64,000 nt of DNA from Neorhizobium vignae. GTDB lineage: Bacteria > Pseudomonadota > Alphaproteobacteria > Rhizobiales > Rhizobiaceae. The notes under the pieces are model-generated. The model made no database searches. It was not told the origin of the DNA and saw only the letters and a list, made by a program, of their open reading frames with translations. The position numbers and the translations under genes are program-made. The DNA is taken from NCBI RefSeq assembly GCF_000732195.1, contig NZ_JNNU01000003.1, forward strand, positions 310,001 through 374,000, written 5' to 3'. Of this stretch, positions 17,264 through 25,171 are shown piece by piece. How positions within the stretch are numbered: position 1 is the first letter of the stretch; the number at the start of each line of letters is the position of its first letter.

Positions 17264-19525
17264 ATGACGCATCTGTTCGCAACCCATTTCGGCACTTACG
17301 AAGTCGGCACGGATGCGAACGGGAAGCGCAAGCTCCTGCCGTTCCGTCACGATCCGGACCCTTCGGAAATGGGTCTCGGTTACCTGGATCTGGCCGACCA
17401 TCCGGAGCGCATCCGCGCCCCGATGGTCCGCAAGTCCTGGCTGGAGAAGGGGCCTCTTGCCGCCACCGGTGTTTCGCGCGGCCGCGAAGATTTCGTCGAG
17501 ATAAGCTGGGACAAGGCCGCAAGCCTGATCGCCGGCGAGCTTCGGCGCGTGCGCCAGATCCACGGCAACCAGGCGATCTTCGGCGGCTCTTACGGCTGGG
17601 CCAGCGCCGGCCGTTTCCACCATGCGCAGAGCCAGCTCAAGCGACTGCTCAATCTCGCCGGCGGCTTCACCTCTTCCGTCAACAGCTATTCCTATGGTGC
17701 TGCGGCCGTTCTTCTGCCGCATATCCTCGGTCCGGACTACAAGGATGCCTGCGATACCTCGCCGTCCTGGAACGACATTGCCGACGGTTGCCGGCTGCTG
17801 GTCGGGTTCGGCGGCTTCCGGCTGAGCAATGCGCAGGTGGAGTCGGGAGGGACCGGCAGCCACCGCGCCGTCGAATGGCTGCGGCGCTGCCAGGACAAGG
17901 GTGTGTGCATCGTCGTGTTCAGCCCCGCTTCGAGCGATGCGCCCTCCGGTCTAAACGTCCGGCATATTCCCCTGCGTCCGAATACGGATGCCGCGGTCAT
18001 GCTCGGCATGTGCCATACGCTGCTCGCCCAAGGCTTGTTCGACCGCGATTTCCTGAAACGCTGCACGACCGGCTATTGCGATTTCGAGAGCTATCTGGTC
18101 GGCGAGGCGGACGGCATCGCCAAGGATGCCGAATGGGCCTCGGCGATTTCCGGCGTGCCGGCGCAAACCATTGTCGAGATCGCCGAAGACCTGCATGACG
18201 TGCCGAGCCTGATCAACGTCGCCTGGTCGCTGCAACGGGCGCGGCGTGGCGAACAGCCCTTCTGGGCTGCGATCACGCTCGGCTCGATGGCGGGTCATGT
18301 CGGCAAGCGCGGCTGCGGTTTCTCCTTCGGGCTGACAGCCGTCAATTCCGTCGGCCAGCCGGTGCGGCGCCTGAAAGGGCCGGCGTTCGAACAGGGCCCC
18401 AACCCGGTCCGCAGCTTCATTCCGGTGGCACGGATCACCGATCTGCTCGAAAATCCGGGCGGGCGGATCGACTATGACGGGCAGGTCCTCGAACTGCCGG
18501 ATATCCGGCTCGTCTGGTGGGCAGGCGGCAATCCCTTCCACCATCATCAGGACCTCAACCGGCTGACCGAGGCTTTCCGTCGTCCCGAGACCGTGATCGT
18601 CACCGAGAACATGTGGACTGCCACTGCCAAGATGGCGGACATCGTCCTTCCGTCGGCGTTTCCCTTCGAGCGCGATGATGTTGCGGCGGCGTCGCGCGAG
18701 AACTGGCTGGTCTACAGCCGCCGTGTGATGGATCCACCCGCCGGTATCTTGACCGATCACGAAGCCTATTGCCTGATCGCCGAAGAACTCGGTTGCCGCC
18801 AGCAGTTCGACGAGGGGCTGAGCATCGACGACTGGCTCGCCCGGATCTACGAAGGTTATCGCGAGCGTTATCCGGAACTGCCGGATTTCCAGGCGTTTCG
18901 CCTTCGGGGTTATGCCGCGCTCGACGAAGGCGAGCTTGCGCCTTCGCCCGCGAACCATTTTCGAGATTTCGTCAGAGACCCGAATGCGGCCCCGCTGAAA
19001 ACGGCGAGCGGGAGGATCGAAATCGGGTCGAGTGCTGTCCGCGGCTTCGGTTATTCCGACATCGCCGGCCATCCCGTCTGGCTGGCACCGGAGGAGTGGC
19101 TTGGGGCGCCGCTTTCGGCCAAACATCCGTTCCATCTCCTGTCTCCGCAACCCGCCCACCGCCTGCATGGCCAGCTCGAATACGGTCCGGCGAGCCAGGC
19201 AGCCAAGCTTGACGGCTATGAGCGGTTCACGCTGAGCGTGATCGACGCCAGGCGTCTTACCCTGAAACAGGACGACCTTTGCGAGCTTTACAACGACCGC
19301 GGCCGAACGATCGCGGCGCTGACGATCGACGATGGCCTGATGCCAGGTGTCGCCGTGCTTGCGACCGGCGGCTGGTTCCGCCCCGATGCGGATGGCGTCG
19401 ATCACGGCGGCAACCCGAACACGCTGACAGCGATTACACCCGCCTCGCATCTGTCGCAGGCGACCGCCCCCAATTCATGCCTGATTTCGATCCGTCCATG
19501 GACCGGATCCGCAGGTGGAACCTAA
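17264..19525 (+). CDS. Molybdopterin-dependent oxidoreductase, BisC/TorA-like (DMSO reductase family, no Fe-S cluster)
   Basis: About 753 residues from ATG 17264, 4 bp after the ATPase stop. It lacks the N-terminal Cys motif for an Fe-S cluster and any Tat signal, so it should be a cytoplasmic reductase like biotin sulfoxide reductase. The diagnostic segment GSYGWASAGRFHHAQ is followed by NSYSYGAA, where the Ser of YS(Y/T)GAA is the expected Mo ligand. VWWAGGNPFHHHQDLNRL binds the molybdopterin guanine dinucleotide in relatives, and the C-terminus has HGGNPNTLT. Members reduce S-oxides or N-oxides. Such a reductase next to a monooxygenase is notable. Confidence 0.88.
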   Translation: MTHLFATHFGTYEVGTDANGKRKLLPFRHDPDPSEMGLGYLDLADHPERIRAPMVRKSWLEKGPLAATGVSRGREDFVEISWDKAASLIAGELRRVRQIHGNQAIFGGSYGWASAGRFHHAQSQLKRLLNLAGGFTSSVNSYSYGAAAVLLPHILGPDYKDACDTSPSWNDIADGCRLLVGFGGFRLSNAQVESGGTGSHRAVEWLRRCQDKGVCIVVFSPASSDAPSGLNVRHIPLRPNTDAAVMLGMCHTLLAQGLFDRDFLKRCTTGYCDFESYLVGEADGIAKDAEWASAISGVPAQTIVEIAEDLHDVPSLINVAWSLQRARRGEQPFWAAITLGSMAGHVGKRGCGFSFGLTAVNSVGQPVRRLKGPAFEQGPNPVRSFIPVARITDLLENPGGRIDYDGQVLELPDIRLVWWAGGNPFHHHQDLNRLTEAFRRPETVIVTENMWTATAKMADIVLPSAFPFERDDVAAASRENWLVYSRRVMDPPAGILTDHEAYCLIAEELGCRQQFDEGLSIDDWLARIYEGYRERYPELPDFQAFRLRGYAALDEGELAPSPANHFRDFVRDPNAAPLKTASGRIEIGSSAVRGFGYSDIAGHPVWLAPEEWLGAPLSAKHPFHLLSPQPAHRLHGQLEYGPASQAAKLDGYERFTLSVIDARRLTLKQDDLCELYNDRGRTIAALTIDDGLMPGVAVLATGGWFRPDADGVDHGGNPNTLTAITPASHLSQATAPNSCLISIRPWTGSAGGT

Positions 19526-19526
19526 G

Positions 19527-20033
19527 ATGGGAATGAGTGACTTGGACCAGATCGACATCCTATCCGGCTTGAAGCCAGGCTCCGAGCTCTACGCGATCCG
19601 CCGCGAACGACCGGAATTCGTGGAGGGCACGGAACTGTGCCGCGAAACGGTGCTCAGTCCAAATCATGGCTTTGGCCTCAGCCATGCTCTGCGCGCCGCG
19701 CTCGCCTCCCGCATGGCCCGCTTCATCGGCCGTGAGGACCTGGCGGCGGTCTATGATCTGATCCTGGACGATGCCGGCAGCGATCCGGACCTTGCCTCCA
19801 TCGCCTCCGGCGCGGAAATCGCGGCTGCAGCCGATGCCTTTACCAGTGCCATCATCCGCCACGCCGATCTTGTCACCCGGACGCCGCGTAACAGCAGCAG
19901 GGCAGATATCGAGCGCCTCAAAAAGGCGGGCCTCACCAATCCGCAGATCATCGCGCTGTCCGAGCTGATTGCCTTCGTCAACTATGAAGCCCGTGTCCTT
20001 GTCGGCCTCAGCCTGCTGGAGGAGGTCGAATGA
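19527..20033 (+). CDS. CMD-domain protein, Avi_7170-like family
   Basis: About 168 residues from ATG 19527, which follows an AGGTGG site; a GTG at 19515 would overlap the molybdoenzyme stop. It is a predicted all-helical carboxymuconolactone decarboxylase-like domain, with LSELIAFVNYEARVLVGLSLL at the C-terminus. The typical CxxC pair is absent. From memory, this resembles the family described as CMD domain protein, Avi_7170 family, which sits beside an Avi_7169-type partner, exactly the order here. Its stop overlaps the partner start (ATGA). Biochemical role unknown. Confidence 0.75.
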   Translation: MGMSDLDQIDILSGLKPGSELYAIRRERPEFVEGTELCRETVLSPNHGFGLSHALRAALASRMARFIGREDLAAVYDLILDDAGSDPDLASIASGAEIAAAADAFTSAIIRHADLVTRTPRNSSRADIERLKKAGLTNPQIIALSELIAFVNYEARVLVGLSLLEEVE

Positions 20034-20608
20034 GCACGGCGCGTTTCAAGGTCAAGGCGCTCTCCTGGTCGCCCTATATCGAGCCGGTGGACGTTGCCAC
20101 GGCGAGCGAAGAACAGCTGGCTGCGATGCAGGTGACACCGTCCAATACCAAGGTTTCCCCCTATGTGCGCACGCTCGCGCATGATCCGGAATCCTACGTG
20201 GCCCGCACGAAACTGTTCAATGCCATCATGTATGCCAAGGGCGGCCTCGACCGGGCGGAGCGGGAACTGGGCGCGCTCGTCGCCTCTGCCGTCAATCGCT
20301 GCGTCTACTGCGCCTCGGTCCATGCCCGCCGTTATGTCGAACTGTCGGGCCGCGAGGATGTCGTCGAGGAAATCTATGTGCGGGGCCTCGCAGGTCCGTT
20401 CGATGCCAGGACCCAGGCGATCGTCGATTTCTGCAAGGCGCTGTCCGAGACGCCGTCGCAGGCCACCAGGGAGCAGGTACAGGCCCTTCGCGATCATGGC
20501 ATGTCGAAGGCCGACATCGTCGATCTCATCCACTCCGCCGCCATTTTTGGCTGGGCGAACCGGCTGATGCACACGCTTGGTCATTCTGTCCCTGTCGAAG
20601 CCAAATGA
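20030..20608 (+). CDS. Alkylhydroperoxidase-domain (AhpD-like) protein, Avi_7169-like family
   Basis: A 192-residue AhpD/CMD-fold protein. It keeps the redox motif CVYCASVHARR (about residues 88-98), the CxxC plus downstream His found in AhpD-type peroxidases, preceded by GALVASAVNR. The C-terminal MSKADIVDLIHSAAIFGWANRL is typical of peroxidase-related CMD proteins. It follows the CMD gene with a 4-bp overlap, so the two probably act together, perhaps removing peroxide made by the flavin monooxygenase (inference). Confidence 0.82.
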   Translation: MSTARFKVKALSWSPYIEPVDVATASEEQLAAMQVTPSNTKVSPYVRTLAHDPESYVARTKLFNAIMYAKGGLDRAERELGALVASAVNRCVYCASVHARRYVELSGREDVVEEIYVRGLAGPFDARTQAIVDFCKALSETPSQATREQVQALRDHGMSKADIVDLIHSAAIFGWANRLMHTLGHSVPVEAK

Positions 20609-20627
20609 ACGGAAGGGAGGAAACAGC

Positions 20628-20738
20628 ATGACCGCCAGCTCCCCGGACAAGCCGATCATCGTTCCCGGCAGGGGGATGACCGAAACGTTCTGCAATCTTC
20701 GCAAATTCGATCCGCTTATGCTCAAGGGCGCCGAATAG
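20628..20738 (+). CDS. 36-residue microprotein in the CMD/importer operon
   Basis: A short frame from ATG 20628 to TAG 20738, preceded by an excellent ribosome site (GGAAGGGAGG, about 7 bp before the ATG) and placed 19 bp after the peroxidase-like gene. The peptide begins MTASSPDKPIIVPGRGM and ends with FDPLMLKGAE; it holds one Cys and no membrane segment. Its position and ribosome site are those of a real operon member. No family recognised. It could be a conserved small subunit or the remnant of a larger gene. Confidence 0.5.
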   Translation: MTASSPDKPIIVPGRGMTETFCNLRKFDPLMLKGAE

Positions 20739-20810
20739 AGGAAAAGCGTCTCTTGAGAACGCAGTGTAAGCCCGTGAAAACCAATAGGAATTAATCAGAA
20801 GGGAATGGAC

Positions 20811-22316
20811 GTGACCAGAAAATCAATCTCTGCGGCAATCGCCGCACTTTCGCTCGGCGCCACGATCTCGACACCGGCGCTCGCACAGGACAAGACGCTG
20901 ACCATTGCGATCACCAACACGATCAACACGTTCGATCCGCATATGACGGCATCCGTCGGCACCGATCTCAGCCTGCTCAGCCACATCTATCCGTCGCTGG
21001 TTCTGCGCGGGCCCGACATGAAGATCGCTCCGGCTCTTGCAACCGATTGGACGAACGTCGACGATCTGACCTGGCGCATCAAGCTGCGGTCGGACGCCAC
21101 GTTCAGCGACGGCGAGAAGATCGACGCCGAAGTGGTCAAATGGAACTTTGACCGTGTGCGCGACCCGGCCGTCAATGCCCGCATCAAGGCCTGGTTCGCG
21201 CTGATCTCCGACGTCAAGGTCATCAGCCCGACCGAGATCGAGATCAAGACGAGCTCGCCCTATCCGGCGATGATCGGCCAGCTGTCGATGTTCTTCCTGC
21301 TGCCCCCGAAATGGGCCGCCGGGCACAAACCGGCGACCGAGACCGCTTCGGGCGGCGCCTATGTCATCTCCTCCGTCAAGCCGGGCGAGAGCATCACCCT
21401 CGACGCCAATACGCAATATTGGGGTCCAAAGCCGGATTTTGGCAAGGTCGTCGTCCGCATCATTCCGGATGCCGCCAGCCGTGTCGCCGCGCTGCTTGCG
21501 GGGGAGGTCGATTTCATCAACTCTATCCCGACCACGGAAATTACCCGGATCAAGACGAGCGGCAGCGCCCAGGCCGGCGCGGTGCCGAGCACCCGCACCG
21601 CCTTCATCAAGTTCAACACGCTGAAGCCGCCGCTCGACAACAAACTGCTTCGCCAGGCGCTGAACTACGCCATCGACAAGGAAGGCATCGTCAAGGCGAT
21701 CTTCAACGACCAGGCCGAGATCGCCAAGTGCCAGGTGACATCGAAGAGCTATTTCGGCTTCAACACCGATATGAAGCCCTATGCCTATGATCCGGAAAAG
21801 GCGGCCGAACTTTTGAAGAAGGCAGGCGGTCCGCCGGCCGAGCCGATCGAAATCGAAGTGCCGACGGGCATCTACCTCAACGGCGAGGAAGTCGTCCAGG
21901 CCGTCGCCAGCCAGCTGGAAGAGATCGGCGTCAAGACCAAGATCGTCGAGATGCAGTTCAGCGCATATATGGACAAGTATCTGAAGACCAAGGACCTCGG
22001 CCGCATGAGCCTGCTCAGCCAGGCATGGCCGACGATCGATGCCGATGGTCTTCTGACCCTCTTCGCGCCAGGCAACATGTATGCCTATTGGGAGAATGCC
22101 GATTTCGGCAAAGCCCTGGCGGATGGCCGCTCGACCATGGACGTGGCGAAGCGCCAGGCGGCCTACAAGAAGGCGACCGAGGTGATGTGCGACGAGGCGC
22201 CGGCGCTCTTCCTCTATACCCAGCCCGCCACCTACGGCCTGTCCAAGCGTATCACCTGGACCGCCCGGGGCGACGACTGGGTCCGCGCTTTCGACATGAA
22301 GCCTGCGGCCAACTGA
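20811..22316 (+). CDS. ABC importer periplasmic solute-binding protein, SBP_bac_5 family
   Basis: About 501 residues. GTG 20811 is favoured because AAGGGA lies 6 bp upstream; the ATG at 20805 abuts that site. A signal peptide ends at STPALAQ|DKT. Family 5 features are NTINTFDPHMTA, LATDWTNVDDLTWRIKLRSDATFSDG, and LRQALNYAIDKEGIVKAIF. It is the binding protein for the DppBCDF-like importer encoded 3-8 kb upstream, placed after the enzyme genes rather than before the permeases. The ligand is unknown. Confidence 0.9.
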   Translation: MTRKSISAAIAALSLGATISTPALAQDKTLTIAITNTINTFDPHMTASVGTDLSLLSHIYPSLVLRGPDMKIAPALATDWTNVDDLTWRIKLRSDATFSDGEKIDAEVVKWNFDRVRDPAVNARIKAWFALISDVKVISPTEIEIKTSSPYPAMIGQLSMFFLLPPKWAAGHKPATETASGGAYVISSVKPGESITLDANTQYWGPKPDFGKVVVRIIPDAASRVAALLAGEVDFINSIPTTEITRIKTSGSAQAGAVPSTRTAFIKFNTLKPPLDNKLLRQALNYAIDKEGIVKAIFNDQAEIAKCQVTSKSYFGFNTDMKPYAYDPEKAAELLKKAGGPPAEPIEIEVPTGIYLNGEEVVQAVASQLEEIGVKTKIVEMQFSAYMDKYLKTKDLGRMSLLSQAWPTIDADGLLTLFAPGNMYAYWENADFGKALADGRSTMDVAKRQAAYKKATEVMCDEAPALFLYTQPATYGLSKRITWTARGDDWVRAFDMKPAAN

Positions 22317-22336
22317 GTCCAGGACGCCAAATTTCG

Positions 22337-22365
22337 CCATCCCGCTTCCCGCCGAGGCGGGATGG
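22337..22365 (+). terminator. Stem-loop after the solute-binding protein gene
   Basis: The arms CCATCCCGC (22337-22345) and GCGGGATGG (22357-22365) pair perfectly over 9 bp around an 11-nt loop, 20 bp after the stop. Only a weak T-rich tail (TCTTCC) follows, so it may be a terminator or an mRNA-stabilising hairpin that raises binding-protein output. Confidence 0.5.
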
Positions 22366-22471
22366 TCTTCCATTGGCCCATGGCAGTTGTCGAATCCAGT
22401 ATCGGCCGGACGATCGACGATCCGGCAGAAGCACGCACTCGGACGCCATATCAGCAGGATAGGATACTCCC

Positions 22472-23314
22472 ATGCCGACAGTGACCCTCAACAACGCCAC
22501 CTTCGTCTACGACGACATCGGCAATTCCGATGCCGAGCCGATTATCGCGCTGCATGGCGGGCGCGGCATTGGCGATCGCCACGGAGAGTTCAACGCCTAC
22601 AAGGTCCTGTCAGACAAATACCGCGTCATTGCCTATGATCAGCGCGGCTGCGGGGAAACGAGCCTGACGCCGCCCTATACGTTCGAGCAGCTGGCGGATG
22701 ACGTCGAGGCCTTTCGCGTGAACCTGTGCGGCGGCCGCAAGATCATCCTCGAGGGCGGCTCATTCGGCGGCATGATCGCGCTCACCTATGCCGTGAAATA
22801 CGGCCAGAACCTGTCACGCTTGATCCTGCGCGGCACCGCCGCCAGCTACCACCACGAAGACGATGCCATGGTGGTGTTCAAGCAGCGTATTCACAAGGCG
22901 ACCAGCGCCTCGCTCGACATGCTCGACAAGATGTTCTCCGACAGGGTCAAGGACGATACCGAACTGCGTCTGATCTGGCTGGCACTGCAGCCGCTTTATT
23001 TCGAAAAATTCGACCCGGATGCCGCGCTGGAGCGCACCCGCACCATGCATCTGCATGCCGAGACCCACAACGCGCTGTTCAAGGAACGCCTCTACGATCT
23101 GCGCGACAAGCTGAAAGACATCCCGGTTCCGACGCTGGTTGTCTGCGGTGCGCAAGACTGGATCTGCCCGCCGAACCATTCGCGGCTGATCGCTGAAAGC
23201 ATTCCCAAGGGCGAGCTTCTCGAAGTGTCGAACGCGAACCACGCGGTCCATGTCGAAGCGCACGAGGTGGTGATCGCCGCGATAAGGGAATTTTTGGCGC
23301 GCACCGCGAAATGA
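22472..23314 (+). CDS. Alpha/beta hydrolase, proline-iminopeptidase-like
   Basis: A 280-residue alpha/beta hydrolase. The oxyanion-hole motif is LHGGRGIGD, then YDQRGCGETS, the nucleophile elbow GGSFGG (Ser near residue 93), the acid in CGAQDWICP and the catalytic His in NANHAVHVE. YDQRG-C-G and the GGS(F/W)GG elbow are typical of the S33 proline iminopeptidase group. It follows the binding-protein gene by about 155 bp, including the hairpin, and is probably the last gene of the operon. It could hydrolyse an amide, ester or peptide derived from the imported compound. Confidence 0.85.
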   Translation: MPTVTLNNATFVYDDIGNSDAEPIIALHGGRGIGDRHGEFNAYKVLSDKYRVIAYDQRGCGETSLTPPYTFEQLADDVEAFRVNLCGGRKIILEGGSFGGMIALTYAVKYGQNLSRLILRGTAASYHHEDDAMVVFKQRIHKATSASLDMLDKMFSDRVKDDTELRLIWLALQPLYFEKFDPDAALERTRTMHLHAETHNALFKERLYDLRDKLKDIPVPTLVVCGAQDWICPPNHSRLIAESIPKGELLEVSNANHAVHVEAHEVVIAAIREFLARTAK

Positions 23315-23481
23315 GGTTTGGCGACACACAACCCGCTGTCCGATCGGTATGAGGATCCGTTCGCGTTGGAAACGGCAACAGCCGCTTGCCGACTGGGTGA
23401 GGCGTGCACGTCCGTGTCGTCTGTCAGGAAGCCCTCAATGCGGGAACCGGCCCGCAGTGCAGCATGAGAACAATCAACGCT

Positions 23482-23691
23482 CTATGTCAGCAGATAGACA
23501 AGGATTGAGGCTCCCAGCAACCAAAGCCCGCTCAGAAGGGCTAGAGAAACAGCTACCGTTCCGCGGTCAACCTGAACCCACGGCCGCTGTGGACCGCGCA
23601 GGCTCACAGCGGCCGTATTGTTGGGCGTGGCTGAAACTCCGAAGGCCGATATGCCTTCCTCAGAAGAGGTTTTTGAAAGTCTCGCGTTCAT
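23482..23691 (-). CDS. Possible 69-residue protein with a C-terminal membrane helix
   Basis: The frame runs from ATG 23691 to a stop at 23482. The last 26 residues (RGTVAVSLALLSGLWLLGA...LVYLLT) form one clear hydrophobic helix, with a polar Ser/Thr-rich N-terminal part, so it would be a tail-anchored small protein. The ribosome site (GGGTGAGA) is only fair. No family recognised. It lies about 480 bp downstream of, and on the same strand as, the YcaO-TfuA locus, so a link is possible but unproven. Confidence 0.35.
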   Translation of the reverse strand: MNARLSKTSSEEGISAFGVSATPNNTAAVSLRGPQRPWVQVDRGTVAVSLALLSGLWLLGASILVYLLT

Positions 23692-24060
23692 GCAAGTCTC
23701 ACCCAATTTTGTCCGTGATTTTTAACCGAGTCCAACCACAGAACACGCGCCAGCAACGATTGCTGACCCGGAGAAGCCTGGCGGTCTCATGCAATGTTGT
23801 GGCGCTGACCAAAGATCTCATTTCCGATCGCCGGAAGCTTCTCGTCAATTTTGACGATATTCCGCCGGAGTTGGTTGTCGGTGCGTGGATCCGGTGCGCC
23901 GACGAGATCATGTGCCTGCAAAAGTTGTCCCAATACTCGTCGGTTGCGGTGGAAATTTACCGGATATTCGTTACACTTCCTGACTGAACTAGACGACGGC
24001 GACAGCCGTGTGGAAGTTCCACTGCCGCAGGGCCGCCCCCAGCGGTTACCCCACTGCGGC

Positions 24061-24100
24061 AAGGGCTCGACGTGCTTTCCATACCGCCCGTCGAGCCCTT
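24061..24100. repeat. 12-bp perfect inverted repeat (stem-loop) beyond the YcaO-TfuA locus
   Basis: AAGGGCTCGACG (24061-24072) and CGTCGAGCCCTT (24089-24100) are exact reverse complements separated by 16 bp. The repeat lies 67 bp beyond the stop of the last small minus-strand gene, a sensible place for transcription to end. No clear T tract follows on the minus strand, so a factor-independent terminator is possible but not certain. Confidence 0.5.
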
Positions 24101-24166
24101 TGTGCCGCCCCCACTGCACCGTTCAGCGACCTGAGCCGTCGACCATCATCCGATCGCGGTTCCCGC

Positions 24167-24385
24167 TTATTGATAGGTTTGACTTGATGTTTTGCGTGAG
24201 TGCTGGGTCGCCGTAACATCCAGGTCACCAGTCAGCTCCTTGGTGATCGCTTCAAGGGTCACGGAAAGTCCAGCCTCGACCTCGATCGATTTGAGGCCTT
24301 TTGCGATCTCTCTCGCGTAGATCACCAGCCTCGCCAGAGCGACGAGTTCTACTTCCATATCAGTTTGCAAATCCGAGCATGCCAT
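24167..24385 (-). CDS. 72-residue small protein at the end of the YcaO-TfuA locus
   Basis: Starts at ATG 24385, with GGGGGT 7 bp upstream; a GTG in the same frame at 24457 would extend it to 96 residues and shorten the gap after TfuA to 18 bp. The middle (MEVELVALARLVIYAREIAKGL, then VTLEAITKEL) is helical and amphipathic, and resembles the short LARLV-type helix-pair proteins common in alphaproteobacteria. The C-terminus is polar and rich in Ser/Thr/Gln (TATQHSRKTSSQTYQ). No family assigned. It may be an accessory protein or a substrate peptide of the YcaO-TfuA pair. Confidence 0.55.
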   Translation of the reverse strand: MACSDLQTDMEVELVALARLVIYAREIAKGLKSIEVEAGLSVTLEAITKELTGDLDVTATQHSRKTSSQTYQ

Positions 24386-24475
24386 GCACCAACCCCCAAC
24401 GTGTGTGGGCAATCTAAAACTCTTTGCGGATCCTCGGGCGTGACATCGCCGTGACACAACGCATGGCTGATGACG

Positions 24476-25171
24476 CTAGTCATCGCGCCAGAGAGATGTT
24501 CGGTTAAACTCAAAGCGAGTGGGGGGAGAATAGGCCTCGGCCTGGCGCAGAGCGTCGATCAGGGCTATGGCGTCGGCTCTTTTTTGGTCCAAATAGTTGT
24601 GGCGAAGAATTCGCAGTACTTCGTTGGCCCGCCCACTCGGGATCTCCGAGCAGTTTGCCACGATCGCGCTCCAGCTACGGGCCTTGAAGAACAGAGATCG
24701 CGCGCTTTCCTTGAGATGTCGCGCCTCCAGGCCGCAGATCAGGCCGTGTGTGCAACAGGCAGCGACCGTTGCGTCTACATTGACGATCGGAATGGTGATG
24801 GCGACATATCCAAGCTCTTCCGGTCCGTGCAGCAGGGCGACATCCGCATCGTCGACACGGGTTTCGCTCGCATAGGCCGCAAAGATTTCCCCAATGCCGG
24901 TCATGCCGAAGGCGTGACATTCTGCCGCCCGCAAGGCACCCATGCTCGCCGCTCCAAAGACCGCCACGCCTTTCGAGAGACCGTAGAGAATTTCCTTGTG
25001 CCAGACGGGGGCCACATACTCGAAGGCACCGTCAATCAATCCGATCGCCCGCGCACCTTCGTCGACCGCCCGCCGCACGTCTCCCTGCACCGCCGGCGGC
25101 CTCACAATCATATCATCTGCGACGAAACGTCTTGCGTCCGGCAGGCTTGGACCGACAAAGAGTACTTTCAT
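24476..25171 (-). CDS. TfuA-like protein, partner of YcaO
   Basis: A 231-residue TfuA domain protein. Diagnostic elements are FVGPSLP (residues 5-11), IGLIDGAF (43-50), VWHKEIL (56-62) and VFGAASMGALRAAE (71-84), where the small-residue loop is thought to bind sulfur donor or substrate. Known TfuA proteins act with YcaO to install thioamides, as in methyl-coenzyme M reductase and some thioamide RiPPs, or occur in the trifolitoxin locus. The start overlaps the YcaO stop by 4 bp (ATGA), so the pair is translationally coupled. It is full length. Confidence 0.93.
   Translation of the reverse strand: MKVLFVGPSLPDARRFVADDMIVRPPAVQGDVRRAVDEGARAIGLIDGAFEYVAPVWHKEILYGLSKGVAVFGAASMGALRAAECHAFGMTGIGEIFAAYASETRVDDADVALLHGPEELGYVAITIPIVNVDATVAACCTHGLICGLEARHLKESARSLFFKARSWSAIVANCSEIPSGRANEVLRILRHNYLDQKRADAIALIDALRQAEAYSPPTRFEFNRTSLWRDD

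Larger units (their letters stand above)
23315..24166. other. About 850 bp of sparse, lower-quality coding sequence
   Basis: Apart from the small membrane-type frame at 23482-23691 and the inverted repeat at 24061-24100, I see no convincing gene. Several overlapping open frames on both strands have poor codon character and no family motif. The segment separates the plus-strand catabolic operon from the minus-strand YcaO-TfuA locus and may hold decayed sequence. Confidence 0.4.

Noticed and set aside
17951..19450. 499-aa minus-strand open frame
   Set aside because: Antisense to the molybdoenzyme gene, which has family motifs throughout.
20823..22373. 516-aa open frame on the minus strand
   Set aside because: Antisense to the clear solute-binding protein gene; Arg/Asp/Gly-rich composition typical of high-GC shadow frames and no motif.
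23349..23987. 212-aa plus-strand frame in the gap before the YcaO locus
   Set aside because: Arg-rich start, mixed character, overlaps the membrane-type minus-strand frame; only the last 60 residues look protein-like and no family is seen.
24046..24228. 60-aa minus-strand frame with an Arg/Ala-rich tail, considered as a precursor peptide
   Set aside because: Overlaps the small 72-aa gene in another frame and runs through the inverted repeat; no ribosome site.
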